Shown: positions 23,528-35,659 of the stretch, in pieces
How positions within the stretch are numbered: the first letter of the stretch is position 1
How the letters are laid out: every line of letters begins with the position of its first letter
Assembly (NCBI GenBank): GCA_963965975.1
Contig: OZ014421.1
Location: 2,841,001-2,905,000 of the forward strand
From: Xestospongia bergquistia
Taxonomy: Eukaryota > Porifera > Demospongiae > Haplosclerida > Petrosiidae
DNA: 64,000 nt
Reading direction: 5' to 3'
Translations under genes and position numbers: made by a program
The notes under the pieces: model-generated
Databases searched by the model: none
What the model was told of the DNA's origin: nothing
The model's input: the letters and a program-made list of their open reading frames with translations, nothing else

Positions 23528-23804
23528 GTTGGATATTATAACAAAAGTCCCAAGATATCAAACAATGTACAAACTTTAACAGATTGCATCTACAGAATGC
23601 TTAGACATAATCATTTACTACTGGGCAACTGTTCTTGTTTGTCATTCAATGTTGTTGATGTTTCTCACTTAATTAATAATACACATTATAACAAGTACTA
23701 GCAAATATATTATGTCTTTATTAATAAAAGTAACTTCTAGTCAATCTCTGTTTGATGTTTGGAAAAATGAAGCAATTATAACAACTATAAAATCTATATG
23801 AACA

Positions 23805-24056
23805 ATATATGTGACCTGATTTGCAAAAAGGGACCACTTCTGTCAAAGCATTTGGGACCTGATTTTGAAAAAAAACACTGTTAAAACATATGAAAAACAG
23901 TTTTGGATACATGTAGAATAGTTATGCATTTATATAGCAACTGTATGCATACAAAACTAATATGTTCAATATGTTTTGAAGGTAGTTTGTTCACAAATCA
24001 GGTCACAAAGGTTTTGACAGAAGTGGTCCCTTTTGGCTAATCAGGTCACATATATG
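23805..24056. mobile_element. Foldback / MITE-like element, about 250 bp
   Basis: Two arms of about 60 bp are inverted copies: left atatgtgacctgatttgc through gggaccacttctgtcaaa, right ttttgacagaagtggtccc through aatcaggtcacatatat. The inner part (reverse complement of about 23880-23960) resembles 1590-1715 and 63100-63220 in the ankyrin introns (acagttgctatat, gcataactattct, gcaaaactgtt), so relatives of this element sit in the duplicated units. Target duplications were not resolved. Confidence 0.65.
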
Positions 24057-24729
24057 TGCTTACCAGCAGCAATCTATAGACATTGCAGTAGTGCTTAAGC
24101 CTTAAAGAGTTAATATGTGAAATTTAGTCTGTTAGTAGAAAGATGATTGCATATCGTGTATTACAAATGATGGCTTAAAACTCTCAAACTAATAAACTGA
24201 ATTAAGAATTAGACCTTTTAAATGTTATCAAAAGAGTAAAAAATATTTTATCAGTCTGTATAAGAACTTATTTTTAATGTTTTTAATGTTCATTATGTTG
24301 TAATGATTGAACAAACGAAATAATGCTACTTTGCATGTCCTTTTACATCCTAGGAAGTCGTTTATTTAAAAAGTAAACATCAAATAATGCTTAATACCCA
24401 TCTTGTTCATTACTTGGTAGTACAGCATTGTTAAGAAGATGAGTTATTATCTCCTCTGTACTGCTGGCAGTAGAAGCTACAGTAACATTCAAAATTCGTG
24501 GCTATGCATGATGTCATCATGCTATTAAATCGTAAATTCGCGTCCCAAATTGTCATTTACTCTGTATGGCAATGTATGTTTTGGAAGTTCCAGGAAATAC
24601 ATGTACTGTTAGAACAACTGCTAAAAAATTCATATTTATGTTTAAGTCACATTAGCATAATTCCATTGTTAACCATATCCTTCCTACCCATATATTAGTA
24701 GAAGTTGTTTAATATTTATCAACAGACTA
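24057..24729. other. No gene seen
   Basis: AT-rich, stops in all frames; the ORF at 24498-24698 has no recognisable feature. Confidence 0.5.
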
Positions 24730-25500
24730 ATAGGCAATACTAGTAGTGGGAGTACTTGTAACATTAACAATATAAGACAAATATCAAATATACATCATAC
24801 ATGTAGTTTAAGTTTCACGATCAAGTGAATATGTCTCTCAATATTAGTAGAATATAAGTTTAGTTATTTATTGTCTTGAATTTGAGTTTCAATGTGAAAC
24901 ACAATTGTTAAACATTTAGCTGACAATATATTATTACATAAAGGCAAACAAATCCCACTCATTACCCAATATATAGTAATATTGTTTCAGTTAATTTTCA
25001 GTTTTTCACTTATCCATTCATTAATTCATAAATTCATCATACATTATAATAATTATAAACATTCATCTGTATCCACTTATATCTAGTTATACTCACTATA
25101 AAGAGACTACCTTTATAACTATCAATTATAATAATTATAGGATACTGTACACTGTCACTACTAAAATAATGCAATGACTAAACTAACAGTTAGAGGTTCT
25201 ATTAAGAGTAATCTCTGTCAAGGCAAACACTATATTTAATTCCTCCAACTTAAGATACACATATACATGTATAAGGGACTATGGTAAGGTACAACATACT
25301 ACATACAATGTATTTATATTACAAACATGTACATGTAATGATACTTACTACTTAAATAACAATATACCATTTACAAATTGTATTGTTCTTGTATACATAC
25401 ATGTATGGTAGTGTTATAGCTTTTCTAATATATGGTATCTTGATTATCTTCAGACTGGATATCATCAATGATTACATAATATACTTTATCTCCATGTAAA
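24730..25500 (-). repeat. Dispersed repeat family R, copy b (inverted)
   Basis: Reverse-complement match to copies c and d: carries the stretches for tattgtcttgaatttgagtt, actagtagtgggagtacttg and the catacatgtatggtagtgtt end. It contains no insertion at the point where copy c carries the hAT-like element. Confidence 0.78.
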
Positions 25501-27169
25501 AATAATAAAATTTAAAAGGTTATACATAATTATATGTAGGAGATACTGCAATATTATAAGTTATTTGTAAAGGTTTGAAGTTGTTGGTTGGCAAAAAACA
25601 ACCTCACTAAAAAAATTAAGCGTAAATCATATTAGACTAAGCTGTGTCTAATACAATTAGTAATGAAGTTGGAAAATAAAGGATATGAAGGCCTTGACTG
25701 ATGTATTTTTATCAGGTTTTTATCTTGTGTTTTGGTTATCAAAAGTCAAAAAGAAGTTATGTTTGACCTTCTTATGTTGAAATAATAATGATTTATATAT
25801 GACAATTTCAAAAATTTATAATATGCTAATAGGGTACAAAACATAGTTATGCTACCAAACATTTACCATGTACAGATTTCACTCATAGAGTATCTGTGCA
25901 CAAGTACAGAATTTCCTGTCTAGTAATGAAGCTATTATTATGTACAGTACCAACATAGCAGAGCTTAGCTTATCAGTCAGTTCATATTATGATAGTAATT
26001 AATCTAGTGTTTTAAAGGTTCACTTGGATTTGTTGATACCAGTATCATCAAATAGATATATAGCAAATTTTTAAGTTGATTTTACAATAGATCAGATTAG
26101 AGAAATCATTGACTACTTTTGCTTAAGTAATGGTTGTATCATGGTTGAGTGCATTTTCCAAATGTCATGGTTATCTTGGAGAGATATAGGCTATATCCTC
26201 TGTGCATGTGTCTTCAATAGGTGACTTTAATGATTGGCTAAGGTGACGGACGTAGCCTTGAAGGCCATGGCACTCCAAGTAAAGGACATGTAATGTATTG
26301 GATTAGAAGCTGACAATTCTCCTTTATTTTGGTATAAAGGTACCACTGTCTCTCTACTGTGAGACAATTTTGTGCTATTAAAAGCCTCTACATAAAATAT
26401 AAAAAAGGTGAATATACATCAATAGGATTTACTGACAATCTTACTTTACCAGCACAATTCCATTGTTCTTATTTTGTCCCACACAATTATCTACATGGAA
26501 ATGTATATGACGAGTATTTAGTCCATAATTCTGAAGGTAATAGTTAACTAATTATAGCGTTAGTGCCTTTTCCTGTCTCATAGAATTCATTAATGAAATA
26601 TTTTACCTGTTGTGTACTGCTTCACAACAGACACTAAAGATTCCACATTTCTTCTTTGTTAATAGGTCCTGGTTGAAGGGTTATTAAGAAAATTTACCTG
26701 TTGAACTAATAGACATCGAATGTTTTCTAACAGATAACAAAACCTGTTTAACATAATTGAAAATATAATGAGCTGTGATTTTTAGTAGAATGACTAGTCG
26801 TGTGAGTGGAGGAGAGACGTATTGTTCAAACTGACGTGTTCCTAGGCCTTACACAATTTGTCTATAATAATTTTATTCTTTCTATACATTCTTTTCTTTT
26901 TCTTTTCATTTTCATTGTTTTAAAAGATAGAAAGATTGTATTATGCTTATTTAATAGAGATAGTGAGAATGATGGTAACAAGAGAAGAGAGTAAGAATAA
27001 GTTATTTTCATCTTTAAAATGTATTATATTACAGATGTAGTAATTATATCAATATCTATAGTGAACTTTTAATACTGAGTTTGTGAGCAGTTTTAATATC
27101 TAATCAATGTGACAGACTAGTGAAGACTGATAGAATGTTCCGACAATTCTTTATGTTACGTTTGAGGAA
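25501..27169. other. No supported gene
   Basis: Mostly AT-rich. ORFs at 26359-26547 (NIKKGE-type, SIGFTDNLTLPAQFHCSYF) and 26806-26994 have no recognisable domain; the first ends at a gtaata and might be an orphan exon, but nothing around it supports a gene. Confidence 0.4.
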
Positions 27170-28350
27170 TTAAATATAGTGTAATCTTTAACAGAGATTA
27201 CTCTTAATAGAATCTCCAACTGTTAGTTCAGTCAATGCAATGTTTTAGTAGTGACGGTGTACAGTATTCTATAGTTATTATAATATAAATATAGTTGTAA
27301 AGGTAGTCTCTTTATACAGTGTATAACTTGATATAAGTAGACATAGATGAATGTTCATATGATCATGTATGATGAATTGATGAATGGATAAGTGTAAAAC
27401 TGAAAGATTAATTGAAGCAATGTTACTATGTATTGAACAATGGGTGGGATTTGTTTGTCTTTACCTAATAATGTACTTTCAGCTTTATTGTTAACAACAG
27501 TGTTTCACATTGAAACTCAAATTCAAGACAATAAATAAATAAACTCATATACTACCAGACATGGGGCAAGCATATAATGAAGTGCTTGAAGCACAAGTTA
27601 AAGCATTCATAAAAGGGCTTAAGCACAAGTACAAGCATTTATGCTTCCAAAAAATAAATGCTTGAAGCACAAATTCAAGCACTTAAAAATGCTTCAAGCA
27701 CAAGCACAAGCACTTTTGACCAAAAATTTCCTTTAAATAAACAATTTTATCTAAGTCAATTTTTAAAATATTTATTGTTTCATCTTATAAACATTAGTTC
27801 ATAGAACGTAGCATCTGTCAATCGGCATCTCTCTGGCATAAACACAAGATGATAGCAGAAGATTATTAATAGAGGTGCTAAGTGCACAAAGTACTTGCAG
27901 CTTTTGTGCATAAAAGTGCTTATAATGTGCTTTAAAGCACTAATACTATAAAGTGCTTAAGCACAAGCACAAGCATAAATGCTTACACATAATAAATGCT
28001 TGAAAGCACCTCCAAGCACTCCAAAAATGCATTTAAAATGCACAAACACTCAAGTACTTGCCCCATGTCTGTATACTACTAATATTATAGACAGACACGT
28101 TCACTTGATCCTGAAACTTAAACGACGTGTTTGAAGTATACTTGTCACATGTCTTATATTGTTAATGTTACAAATACTCCCACTATAACTACATTTGTCT
28201 ATTAGTCTGATGATTAATATCACTCTATTATTATATAAACTAACAAATGTTTTGGAAGGTTGTAGTTGAGGATATAACTGGATAATATGAATTAAACATA
28301 GCCTGAATTTACTTTTTGCAGTTGCTTACCAAGACATACATTTTAAGTGA
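27170..28350 (+). repeat. Dispersed repeat family R, copy c, interrupted by a hAT-like element
   Basis: Colinear with copy d (29590-30370) on both sides of the insertion at 27556-28071: left side aaactcaaattcaagacaat, right side agacagacacgttcacttga and ttgttaatgttacaaatact. Confidence 0.8.
27556..28071. mobile_element. Non-autonomous hAT-like element (516 bp) with 8-bp target duplication
   Basis: Starts CAGACATGGGGCAAG and ends CTTGCCCCATGTCTG, a perfect 15-bp terminal inverted repeat. It is flanked by the direct repeat TATACTAC (27548-27555 and 28072-28079). An 8-bp duplication and CAG-type ends are hAT superfamily hallmarks. The interior is dominated by repeats of AAGCAC / GTGCTT, including GCTTGAAGCACAAG, as expected for subterminal transposase-binding repeats. 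No coding sequence. The paralogous copies of the host repeat at 30150 and 24860 show the empty site. Confidence 0.9.
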
Positions 28351-28779
28351 CAATTTAAGCTGTGAAAATTTACAGTTTTATAACATCATAGCAATGCAAT
28401 TTCTATTGTTTAATAATAGCTTCTACTATGTATACTTCCCTTGATACCTTACCTATGACTGGACTGGTTTTGTGTTTTTTGGTCCCATATTTTTAGCATA
28501 GACATACTATAAAAACATCAAAATGTTATCATTGACAGTGACTAACCTGACTAGCTATCGTTAAGGGAAACTACTGATGGTCCAGTCAAAGATTAGACCT
28601 CTTGCAAGCATGCACCTCAGATAAACTAGACAAACATGTAATGTTTTCTATTGTTCATCCATGTGGTATCACACCAGAGAGACAATAGTACTTTTCGTGA
28701 CAGATAATTGAATATTGTCAACCTTCATTCCAAGACACTAAATGACCTTTACCTAGAGTGACATGACCTTCAACACCAC
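28351..28779. other. No supported gene
   Basis: Slightly less AT-rich than its surroundings and possibly an upstream extension of the zinc-knuckle relic that follows; stops occur in every frame. Confidence 0.35.
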
Positions 28780-28922
28780 ATCCATCCCTTCAGACACACA
28801 TTGAGCCACCTACTGAAGATACATGTATAGAGGATGTACTCTATATCTCTCAAAAGCAACCATGACTGTGTAGAAAATGTGGTCAAAAAGGACACAGTCA
28901 TTACTATTGCAAAAGTTAAATA
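28780..28922 (+). pseudogene. CCHC zinc-knuckle protein relic
   Basis: The + frame ends LCRKCGQKGHSHYYCKS then TAA: a perfect C-x2-C-x4-H-x4-C knuckle. Upstream in the same frame is PPTEDTCIEDVLYISQKQP followed by an in-frame TGA directly before the knuckle. Knuckles of this type occur in retroelement gag proteins and in transposon-associated proteins. The fragment is too short to assign. Confidence 0.5.
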
Positions 28923-29123
28923 AATAATAATTTAAAAAATTACTAAACTGATCACTTGTCCAAAATAATATTAAAAATCTATTTCATACTACATGTACAG
29001 GTACCTTATATTAATTACCAACATAAAATAAACTGACTAAAAATGTAACATTTACTGCATTTGTATTGTAAAAAACAATAACTTCATTAATAAAGTAAAT
29101 TCTATACTGGTACACAGATAATC

Positions 29124-29468
29124 TCAAAGTTTAATCTGTACACAGTAAATGTTTGCTAGCATAACTAACACTTCTTTATGAGAAAGGCCTATTTGTACCT
29201 GTGTTATTGTACCTTTAGCCTTAGCATTCTCAAATACAATTAACATTAAACACAGAAAAAGGTCAAACATTACTTCATTTTGAATTTTCATAACCAAAAA
29301 AAACACAAGATAAGAACCTGATGGAAATGGATAAGTCCAACCCTTTATATCCCTTCTTCTGGTAAAGTGTGCTTGATCATGTGACTTCCATTTAGATGGA
29401 GTAGTATATGGAAACATTGAGTTCAAATGTTTTTTTGCCATATTCTCCAACTTAATTGTGATGGACAT
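29124..29468 (-). CDS. Hypothetical 114-residue ORF
   Basis: ATG-started - strand ORF: MSITIKLENMAKKHLN, SKWKSHDQAHFTRRRD, then a hydrophobic stretch FDLFLCLMLIVF and IGLSHKEVLVMLANIY. No family recognised and no supporting splice context. It may be a chance ORF or a transposon relic next to the zinc knuckle. Confidence 0.2.
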   Translation of the reverse strand: MSITIKLENMAKKHLNSMFPYTTPSKWKSHDQAHFTRRRDIKGWTYPFPSGSYLVFFLVMKIQNEVMFDLFLCLMLIVFENAKAKGTITQVQIGLSHKEVLVMLANIYCVQIKL

Positions 29469-29589
29469 GGCCTAGTCTAATATGATTTATTGTTAGGTAC
29501 TTTAGTTTCTGTAAGGTTGTTATATTTGTCAAGCCATGATGTTCAAAGCTTTAAAAGTTTATTATAATAATTAATTTACTTACCATTTT

Positions 29590-30370
29590 CTATTATGGCA
29601 CTATCATACATATATACCTGTACAAAAATAATACCATTTATAAATGGCATATTGTCTTTGTTGTAATAGATATCATTACATGTACATGATTGTAATATAA
29701 AATACATTGTACGTAGTATGTTGTGCTTTACTATCCCTTATAAATGTATTATGTGTGTTAAAATTAAGGAATTTAACAAACGTTAGCCTTAACACTGACT
29801 AATCTAAATACAATCACTAAATCTAAGGTCAGTCATTTTGATGTTGTAGTAGTGACAGTAAGTATTATCCTGTACTTATAAAGTTATAACTATAAAAGAA
29901 GTTGTATTGTACCTGGTATAATTGGATATAAGTAGACCAAGATGAATGTAGTTATGATCACGTGTGATGAATTTATGAATTGATGAAATGACAAGCATAT
30001 AAAATAGAAAATTGATTGAAAAAATATTGCTATATACTAGTTAATAGGTGAAATTTGTTTGACTGTACTTGATGATTTATTAACAGCTAAATTGTTAACA
30101 ATAGTGTTTGACATTATAACTCAAATTCAAGACAATAAATAAATAAACTTATATTCTACCAATATTGACAGACATATTCACTTGATCCTAGAAACTTAAA
30201 CTACAAGTATGATATATATTTTTCATATGTCTTATATTGTTAATGTTACAAATACTTCCCCTACTACTAGTATTGTCTATTAGTCTGTTGATTAATGTTA
30301 CTCAATTATTATATAAATTGACATATGTTTAGGAAGGATGTATTTGACATTATAATTGTACTAATATGAA
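29590..30370 (+). repeat. Dispersed repeat family R, copy d
   Basis: Best uninterrupted copy, about 780 bp, from ggcactatcatacatatata to about gacatatgtttaggaaggat. It includes aacttatattctaccaatat at 30146-30165, the empty counterpart of the hAT-like insertion in copy c. The strings at 31080-31200 and 31795-31880 look like smaller fragments of the same family. Confidence 0.78.
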
Positions 30371-31493
30371 TTAAAAGAAGCATGAATTTATTTAAGTATG
30401 CCTTTGTAACTGTTCTAATAATCATATACAGTACATGTACATGGAGTTACTGTACTAATGACTTCATCGTCTAAAAATAGTACAATTTATTGTCGTTAAC
30501 ATATAATATTAATGCTTTTATTGTTATCATTTTAAGCTCTTTCAATAGGAAGAGCATTTAGACCACTTTAAGAAAATTCATTATAATAATGGAATGGATG
30601 TACACACACAGGTATGACTCTTCTACTACTGCTGCTATCTATATCTCTTAGTTTAATTATACCACTAATATAGGATACATAAAAAATAGTTAATTGATAT
30701 TACATAAATTATTTGATATGATAGTTGAATTAATGAATGGTCAAAAATGAACATCTTTATGGTTGTAATACTTAATGAACCTCCTCAGTACAAGCATCTC
30801 CATATAGTTGCAAATAGAAATTTGTTCATTTTAGCTAGTTATTGCTAATACAGTTTTAATACAAGCGGTGAGTATAAGTAATGTACTCGTAACAGCTTAT
30901 TATTAACAGTTTATGGTTTTATAAAGTGCTATTATAATTTTTGCCATTTGAAGAGATTTAGTATTTCTTATAATTTAAAGGACATTTAAGGCAATTTATG
31001 TTTACAAAAGTTTTCTTGTGAATATTTCATGTATTCTAACCTTGAAGACATCTTTCTGATGGTATCTACCACTTAGATATTCTTCTGAAATATTAGTTTA
31101 TATAGATATAGTAGGATGTTAGTCATGAGACCATTAGACAATACTGAAGTATATAGTGGGAGAACATGTATATAATAACTGTTATAATATGAGACATTTG
31201 TACTAGCAACAATAGATAAAATGTGTTGTGTCATTTTAAATGATATCACTACATCAACTATACTATACTTACACTATGTTATTATTCTGTATAGTCAGGA
31301 TATATGTGAGTGTGTTCTCTAAGCTGAGGTAAATTGCTATGCCAAACTTAACTTCAACAAAAGATTAAACAAGAGTCTACAGAGAGAGAGAAAGAGAGAG
31401 TTAAAAATAAATTTTGCTATAGCTCTACCTTAATATGTTTGCTTTCCTCACAATTTCCTCTCCAGTCCTGACACTTCTTGCTATCCTTCACTA
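30371..31493. other. No supported gene
   Basis: AT-rich, no coding texture. A short AG-rich run lies at 31379-31401. Confidence 0.5.
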
Positions 31494-31655
31494 TATCTAT
31501 ATGTAGTGACTATACATTATTATCTATATGTAGTGACTATACATTATTATCTATATGTAGTGACTATACATTATTATCTATATGTAGTGACTATACATTA
31601 TTATCTATATGTAGTGACTATACATTATTATCTATATGTAGTGACTGTACATTAT
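31494..31655. repeat. 27-bp minisatellite, six copies
   Basis: Unit tatctatatgtagtgact plus atacattat, period 27, six nearly perfect copies (last copy has one substitution, gactgt). Because 27 is a multiple of three, two + frames stay open (for example ICSDYTLLS repeated), which makes apparent ORFs at 31478-31700. Confidence 0.95.
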
Positions 31656-32249
31656 TATTGGCTGATGGTTTATGGAATTTTAAAATATAATGATGTATGA
31701 CTATCTGTATCATAAAGACAATATAACTGTGGACTTATAGTTTAAACTATTGAAAAATAATGGATGGACAGAAAAATGAATGGATAAATTAATAGATGTA
31801 TATTCATAGTTATAATACTCCCACTACTACTAACACTATCTGATAGTGTCTACTATATAAACTGACATGTGGTCAGGATATCAGTTATGGACATGAATTT
31901 GTCCTAGAAATGTTTGTTAATATCAGGAAAGTTATTTAGAACTATGATCTGTATGTCTTAGATTACTACCATATTAAGGTTTATGGTTCAATCGAAAAGA
32001 CAAATTCTAATGGCAGTCCTGGATAAAATTTGTTTGAAGGTGTATATATAGATACATGTACATGTATGACTTAATGGAATAGATGCACAAAGTAGAGAGT
32101 GAAATCATAAGGAATAAGATAGATAGTATACATTCATGAACTAATGAGCATAATATTAATAGATACACTGACATAGTAGTTGATAACATCATTTTATCCT
32201 TATAAGGATAGCCACTAGAGTTTTTGTGGTTAATTTATTATATCAATTG
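31656..32249. other. No supported gene
   Basis: AT-rich; includes a fragment of repeat family R around 31795-31880. Confidence 0.5.
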
Positions 32250-33745
32250 TACACACCATACTGATATAATATATGTACATGTACTCACACTAGACTGGTA
32301 TGTGTAGTAAGTTATGTCATTCACTATATCCTCCTCATTACATACAGAGTCAGTTGTAAGTTAATGTAATAGTAAATGTATGATACTTTGTGTCTCTTTC
32401 TTTACTCTTGATATAAGTTTATATTTATAACAATCAATCTAGTAATATAATAATTGAATCAACTACTACTAGTATTGTGTATAATAGTGACAATATTACA
32501 CAGTTACATGTACATATCATTAATGAAGACATTATCATACTTAACATACATAGTGTGACTTTTAGTGAGTCATGTTATTCAATAGTAATTTGGTTCATTC
32601 AAAATCTATTGATCCTATAATATTCTCTATCTGTCCATCCACTCGTCCCTCTGTCCATCCATTTAATATATAGATGAAGTAATCAATACATGACACTGTA
32701 TGGCTTATTACTATGTTGTAATGATTAATACTAATGAGAACTACACTTAATGTTTAGTGACATTATTATATGTGTAGAAAATGAAGCCTCCTTTCTAAAC
32801 CATATGTAAGTCTGTCCCTATGTATTATCAAAATGATAAAGAAATTGTTTATATCATGATGATGTTCAATAAAGCTTACAAATCAAAGATACATCTACAT
32901 GTAACTATAGATATATGTATTTGATATTTTTAACAGGAATAAAATACTACATATTATGAACAAAGGAGTTTAGTATAAGGTAGTTAAAGCTAATAAAGAA
33001 ACCTCATTTTTTCCAAATGAATAAATGAAGTGTTGACTGTGTACACTACATACTATTGAATGACAGATCAGTTAGTCTTATATATCAACAGTAATGTAAG
33101 ATACATTGTCATCACAATCATTTATAAAAGTCACTTTCATAATATACTGATTATGTAAGCTGCAATATTGATGAGTTGTAGTCAGTGACATGAAGTGGGT
33201 GGACTTTCGGTGGCTAGTTAACATACCATTTTTAATCATTTTGAATTCCTATTCAACATATGAAGACATCATTGTCATCATGAACAGTAAGTGCAGATTA
33301 TTGGGGATGTGGGACGCCTACTTTATTAGTTCCAGTGACTTTTACAACTTTTAGAGATCTATTTTGATGATTTATGACTTAATCATAAGATAATGGCATA
33401 GTAAGATCACTTAACTGACTGACAACCACATCTATATAACTTGAAAACAATCATTTGGAGTTATAGCTATAGAATGACATGAAGATGTCAGATGGGGCTG
33501 TCCAATTTGACCTGATGGATAAACAAGAGATAGTATAATATGAATACATCATAAGATGTTGTTGTTACTATTCTTATAAGGTAGATTTCAGTAGTCCCTT
33601 CGTCTGCTATTACTTGAGTTATAGCTCTAGTAACATGTAATATAATGTATTATTATAATCACAGTTAGTATACAATCTAATGATCATGTGATAATTATAA
33701 TTACAATATTTCATTATATGGTGTGGATATGAAGTCTTATCAAAA
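32250..33745. repeat. Duplicated block 1, second copy (matches 8905-10320)
   Basis: Same orientation and order as the left-hand copy. It has an extra stretch near 33215-33260 (taacatacc to tatgaagac) that the left copy lacks, so the two have diverged by indels as well as substitutions. Confidence 0.88.
33180..33640 (-). pseudogene. Minus-strand repeat-borne module, copy 2 (decayed)
   Basis: Counterpart of 9776-10210. The - strand frame that is open in copy 1 (SYMDVVVSHLSDL) here contains stops (for example within the gacttaatcataagataatgg stretch) and is clearly not coding. Confidence 0.4.
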
Positions 33746-34507
33746 AAGACAAGTAAATTTAAATTTGAGAAGTAATCATTTTTGAGAAAGCTCCAATGCT
33801 AAAAATGCAGATAATTGTGTATTGTATATAATTATAGCAATTTTTCATTGTGAGTGATAAACTCTGTCACATTACATGTGGTTTCAAAGAAAAAAATGTC
33901 AAATACAATGTACAAAAACAATGGACATTTGTAAGGAAAAACATTAGAACTAACAGATACATAGAAACAGAGACACTAAGTATGTACTACAACCTTCACA
34001 CACATGGACAGCTGTGAGGTTTTTAATTCTATACATTGATATCAATAGAACTAACTGAGCATTTTGATTTCATGATAGATATTTGTTGAATCTGAGTGTG
34101 TCTAGCAATTTGAATTTGTCTTCTCTGTAGAGATTATATAAATTAACTGATGACATCACAATCACATCATACTTGTTGATAATAATGTCATTCTCCACCA
34201 TTACAAACAGTATTTTAATCTCAATACAACCACAGTAATATGAATTATGAGATACAGGATACTATCAGCTATGAAAAGAAATATGTTACACAGTGAACAT
34301 CAGATATTGAAATATTGCTTACATGTTTCTGAGAGTTACATCAAATCATATATAGTAAGGTACTACTAGAGCAGTTAATAATGTCCATATAATAATAAAC
34401 AGACTTTAGAAGTTTGAGTTAGGACAGACTATTTTGTAACCACACCCATTATGACAAACCACGCCTCTAAAACTTGGGTGTGTTCTTTGAATTTTCACGG
34501 CTTTGCA

Positions 34508-34525
34508 ATGGATGAGAAATCATTG
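34508..34525 (+). CDS. Possible alternative first exon (MDEKSL)
   Basis: ATG GAT GAG AAA TCA TTG followed by gtgagtac. It is the paralogue of the first exon at 36821 (MDQSRL) with the same length, phase 0 end, donor and preceding gca, and with a related upstream block containing accacgcctct. It could be an alternative start for the downstream ankyrin gene or a dead copy; the sequence alone cannot tell. Confidence 0.4.
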
Positions 34526-34766
34526 GTGAGTACTTATGAAGTTACGAAATAGGTCCTCTGGAGTTATATTAACAGCACAAGATGGACCTGTTGGGTAGGA
34601 TTGCCTAGCTTGGCCTGATGGATAAACAAGAGGAGATATACCTTGCAGTTGGCCATTTCTACTAGGTATGATACAGACTTGATGACTAGCATCAGGTACT
34701 CTTGTAACTATCCTTGTAAGGCGGGGTTCAGTAGTCCCTCTAGCTGCTCTTGTTTGAGCTGTAGCT
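34520..34766 (-). CDS. Minus-strand module, copy 3: open C-terminal exon
   Basis: After an acceptor (tgtttttag) the - strand is open for about 81 codons to TGA at 34520: TAQTRAARGTTEPRLTRIVT, SHQVCIIPSRNGQLQGISPL, VYPSGQARQSYPTGPSC, NITPEDLFRNF. Arg/Thr/Pro-rich, no recognised domain. It is the most intact of three related copies (others at 9776-10456 and 33180-33640). Its stop codon overlaps the + strand first exon at 34508-34525 in antisense. Confidence 0.5.
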
Positions 34767-35084
34767 CTAAAAACATGTAATATAATATAATTTTATAATA
34801 AAATTAAGGCTATAATGAAATAGGTACATGTACATGTATATATAACATTAATGAAAGTCTATATGTCTGGACATGTTAGGATATTATAAGTTCATTCATG
34901 TATTTAAATGAACCAAAATAGTTAACATTAAAATTGAAATGTTTTAATATAGTATAACACTTTAACAATTATTGTTTATCAAGTATCTTTAATTATTATC
35001 AAAACAAATCAATTAAAGAATTGTACTTGGTCTTTACAGAATGATATACTTCAGGTGTGGTCTAATATAACAGTTGTAGTTAAG

Positions 35085-35560
35085 ACCACACCTCTCACAT
35101 TGAAATTATACTTTAACTACTACATTTTCTAGTGTTAGTTTCAGTTATATAACTACACTAACAACACTAAATGAATAGAAACTTGACTCACTTACAGTTG
35201 CTATAAAAAATAGCTCACAAATCATATATCAAACATAAATCACTTTTATGATTAACATTATAATAGCTCTTTATGAAATAAAAAAGTTTAAATGAACATG
35301 AAAGAAAACTCTTTAATTAAGTGTTATCAAGTAAAATGATCATGTGATGATTTTAATTATAATAAGTCATAAAATAGTGTGGACATGAAGACCTAATCAG
35401 AAATGGACAAGTAAGATTTAAAGAACTTAAGAAGGAAGCATTTTTGGGAAATTCCTATCTTAAAAATATATTGTGAATACAGTGACTTCTTGGAAGTGAT
35501 AAACATTGCTATATTGTATGAGCTTTTGGAATAGACAGACACAGAGATATAAAGCAAGTA
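35085..35560. repeat. Duplicated block 2, second copy (matches 10440-10930)
   Basis: Colinear with 10440-10930, same orientation, scattered differences. It ends at cctcactcac, as does the left copy. Confidence 0.82.
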
Positions 35561-35659
35561 CTGTAACCCTCACTCACATGGAAGACCATATGGGATTCTA
35601 TACAGACACATAAAAGACAGAGAAATAAAGTACTGTAATCCTCACCCATGTAGAGAACC

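Noticed and set aside
23301..23561. ORFs on both strands across the CT/AT run
   Set aside because: Low-complexity translation of a microsatellite.
27556..28071. CRISPR-like array because of many short repeats
   Set aside because: Repeats are 6-14 bp, irregularly spaced and in both orientations, inside a transposon with inverted ends; the genome is animal.
31478..31700. Two ORFs encoding a 9-residue repeat
   Set aside because: They are the 27-bp minisatellite read in frame; no start context, splice site or family.
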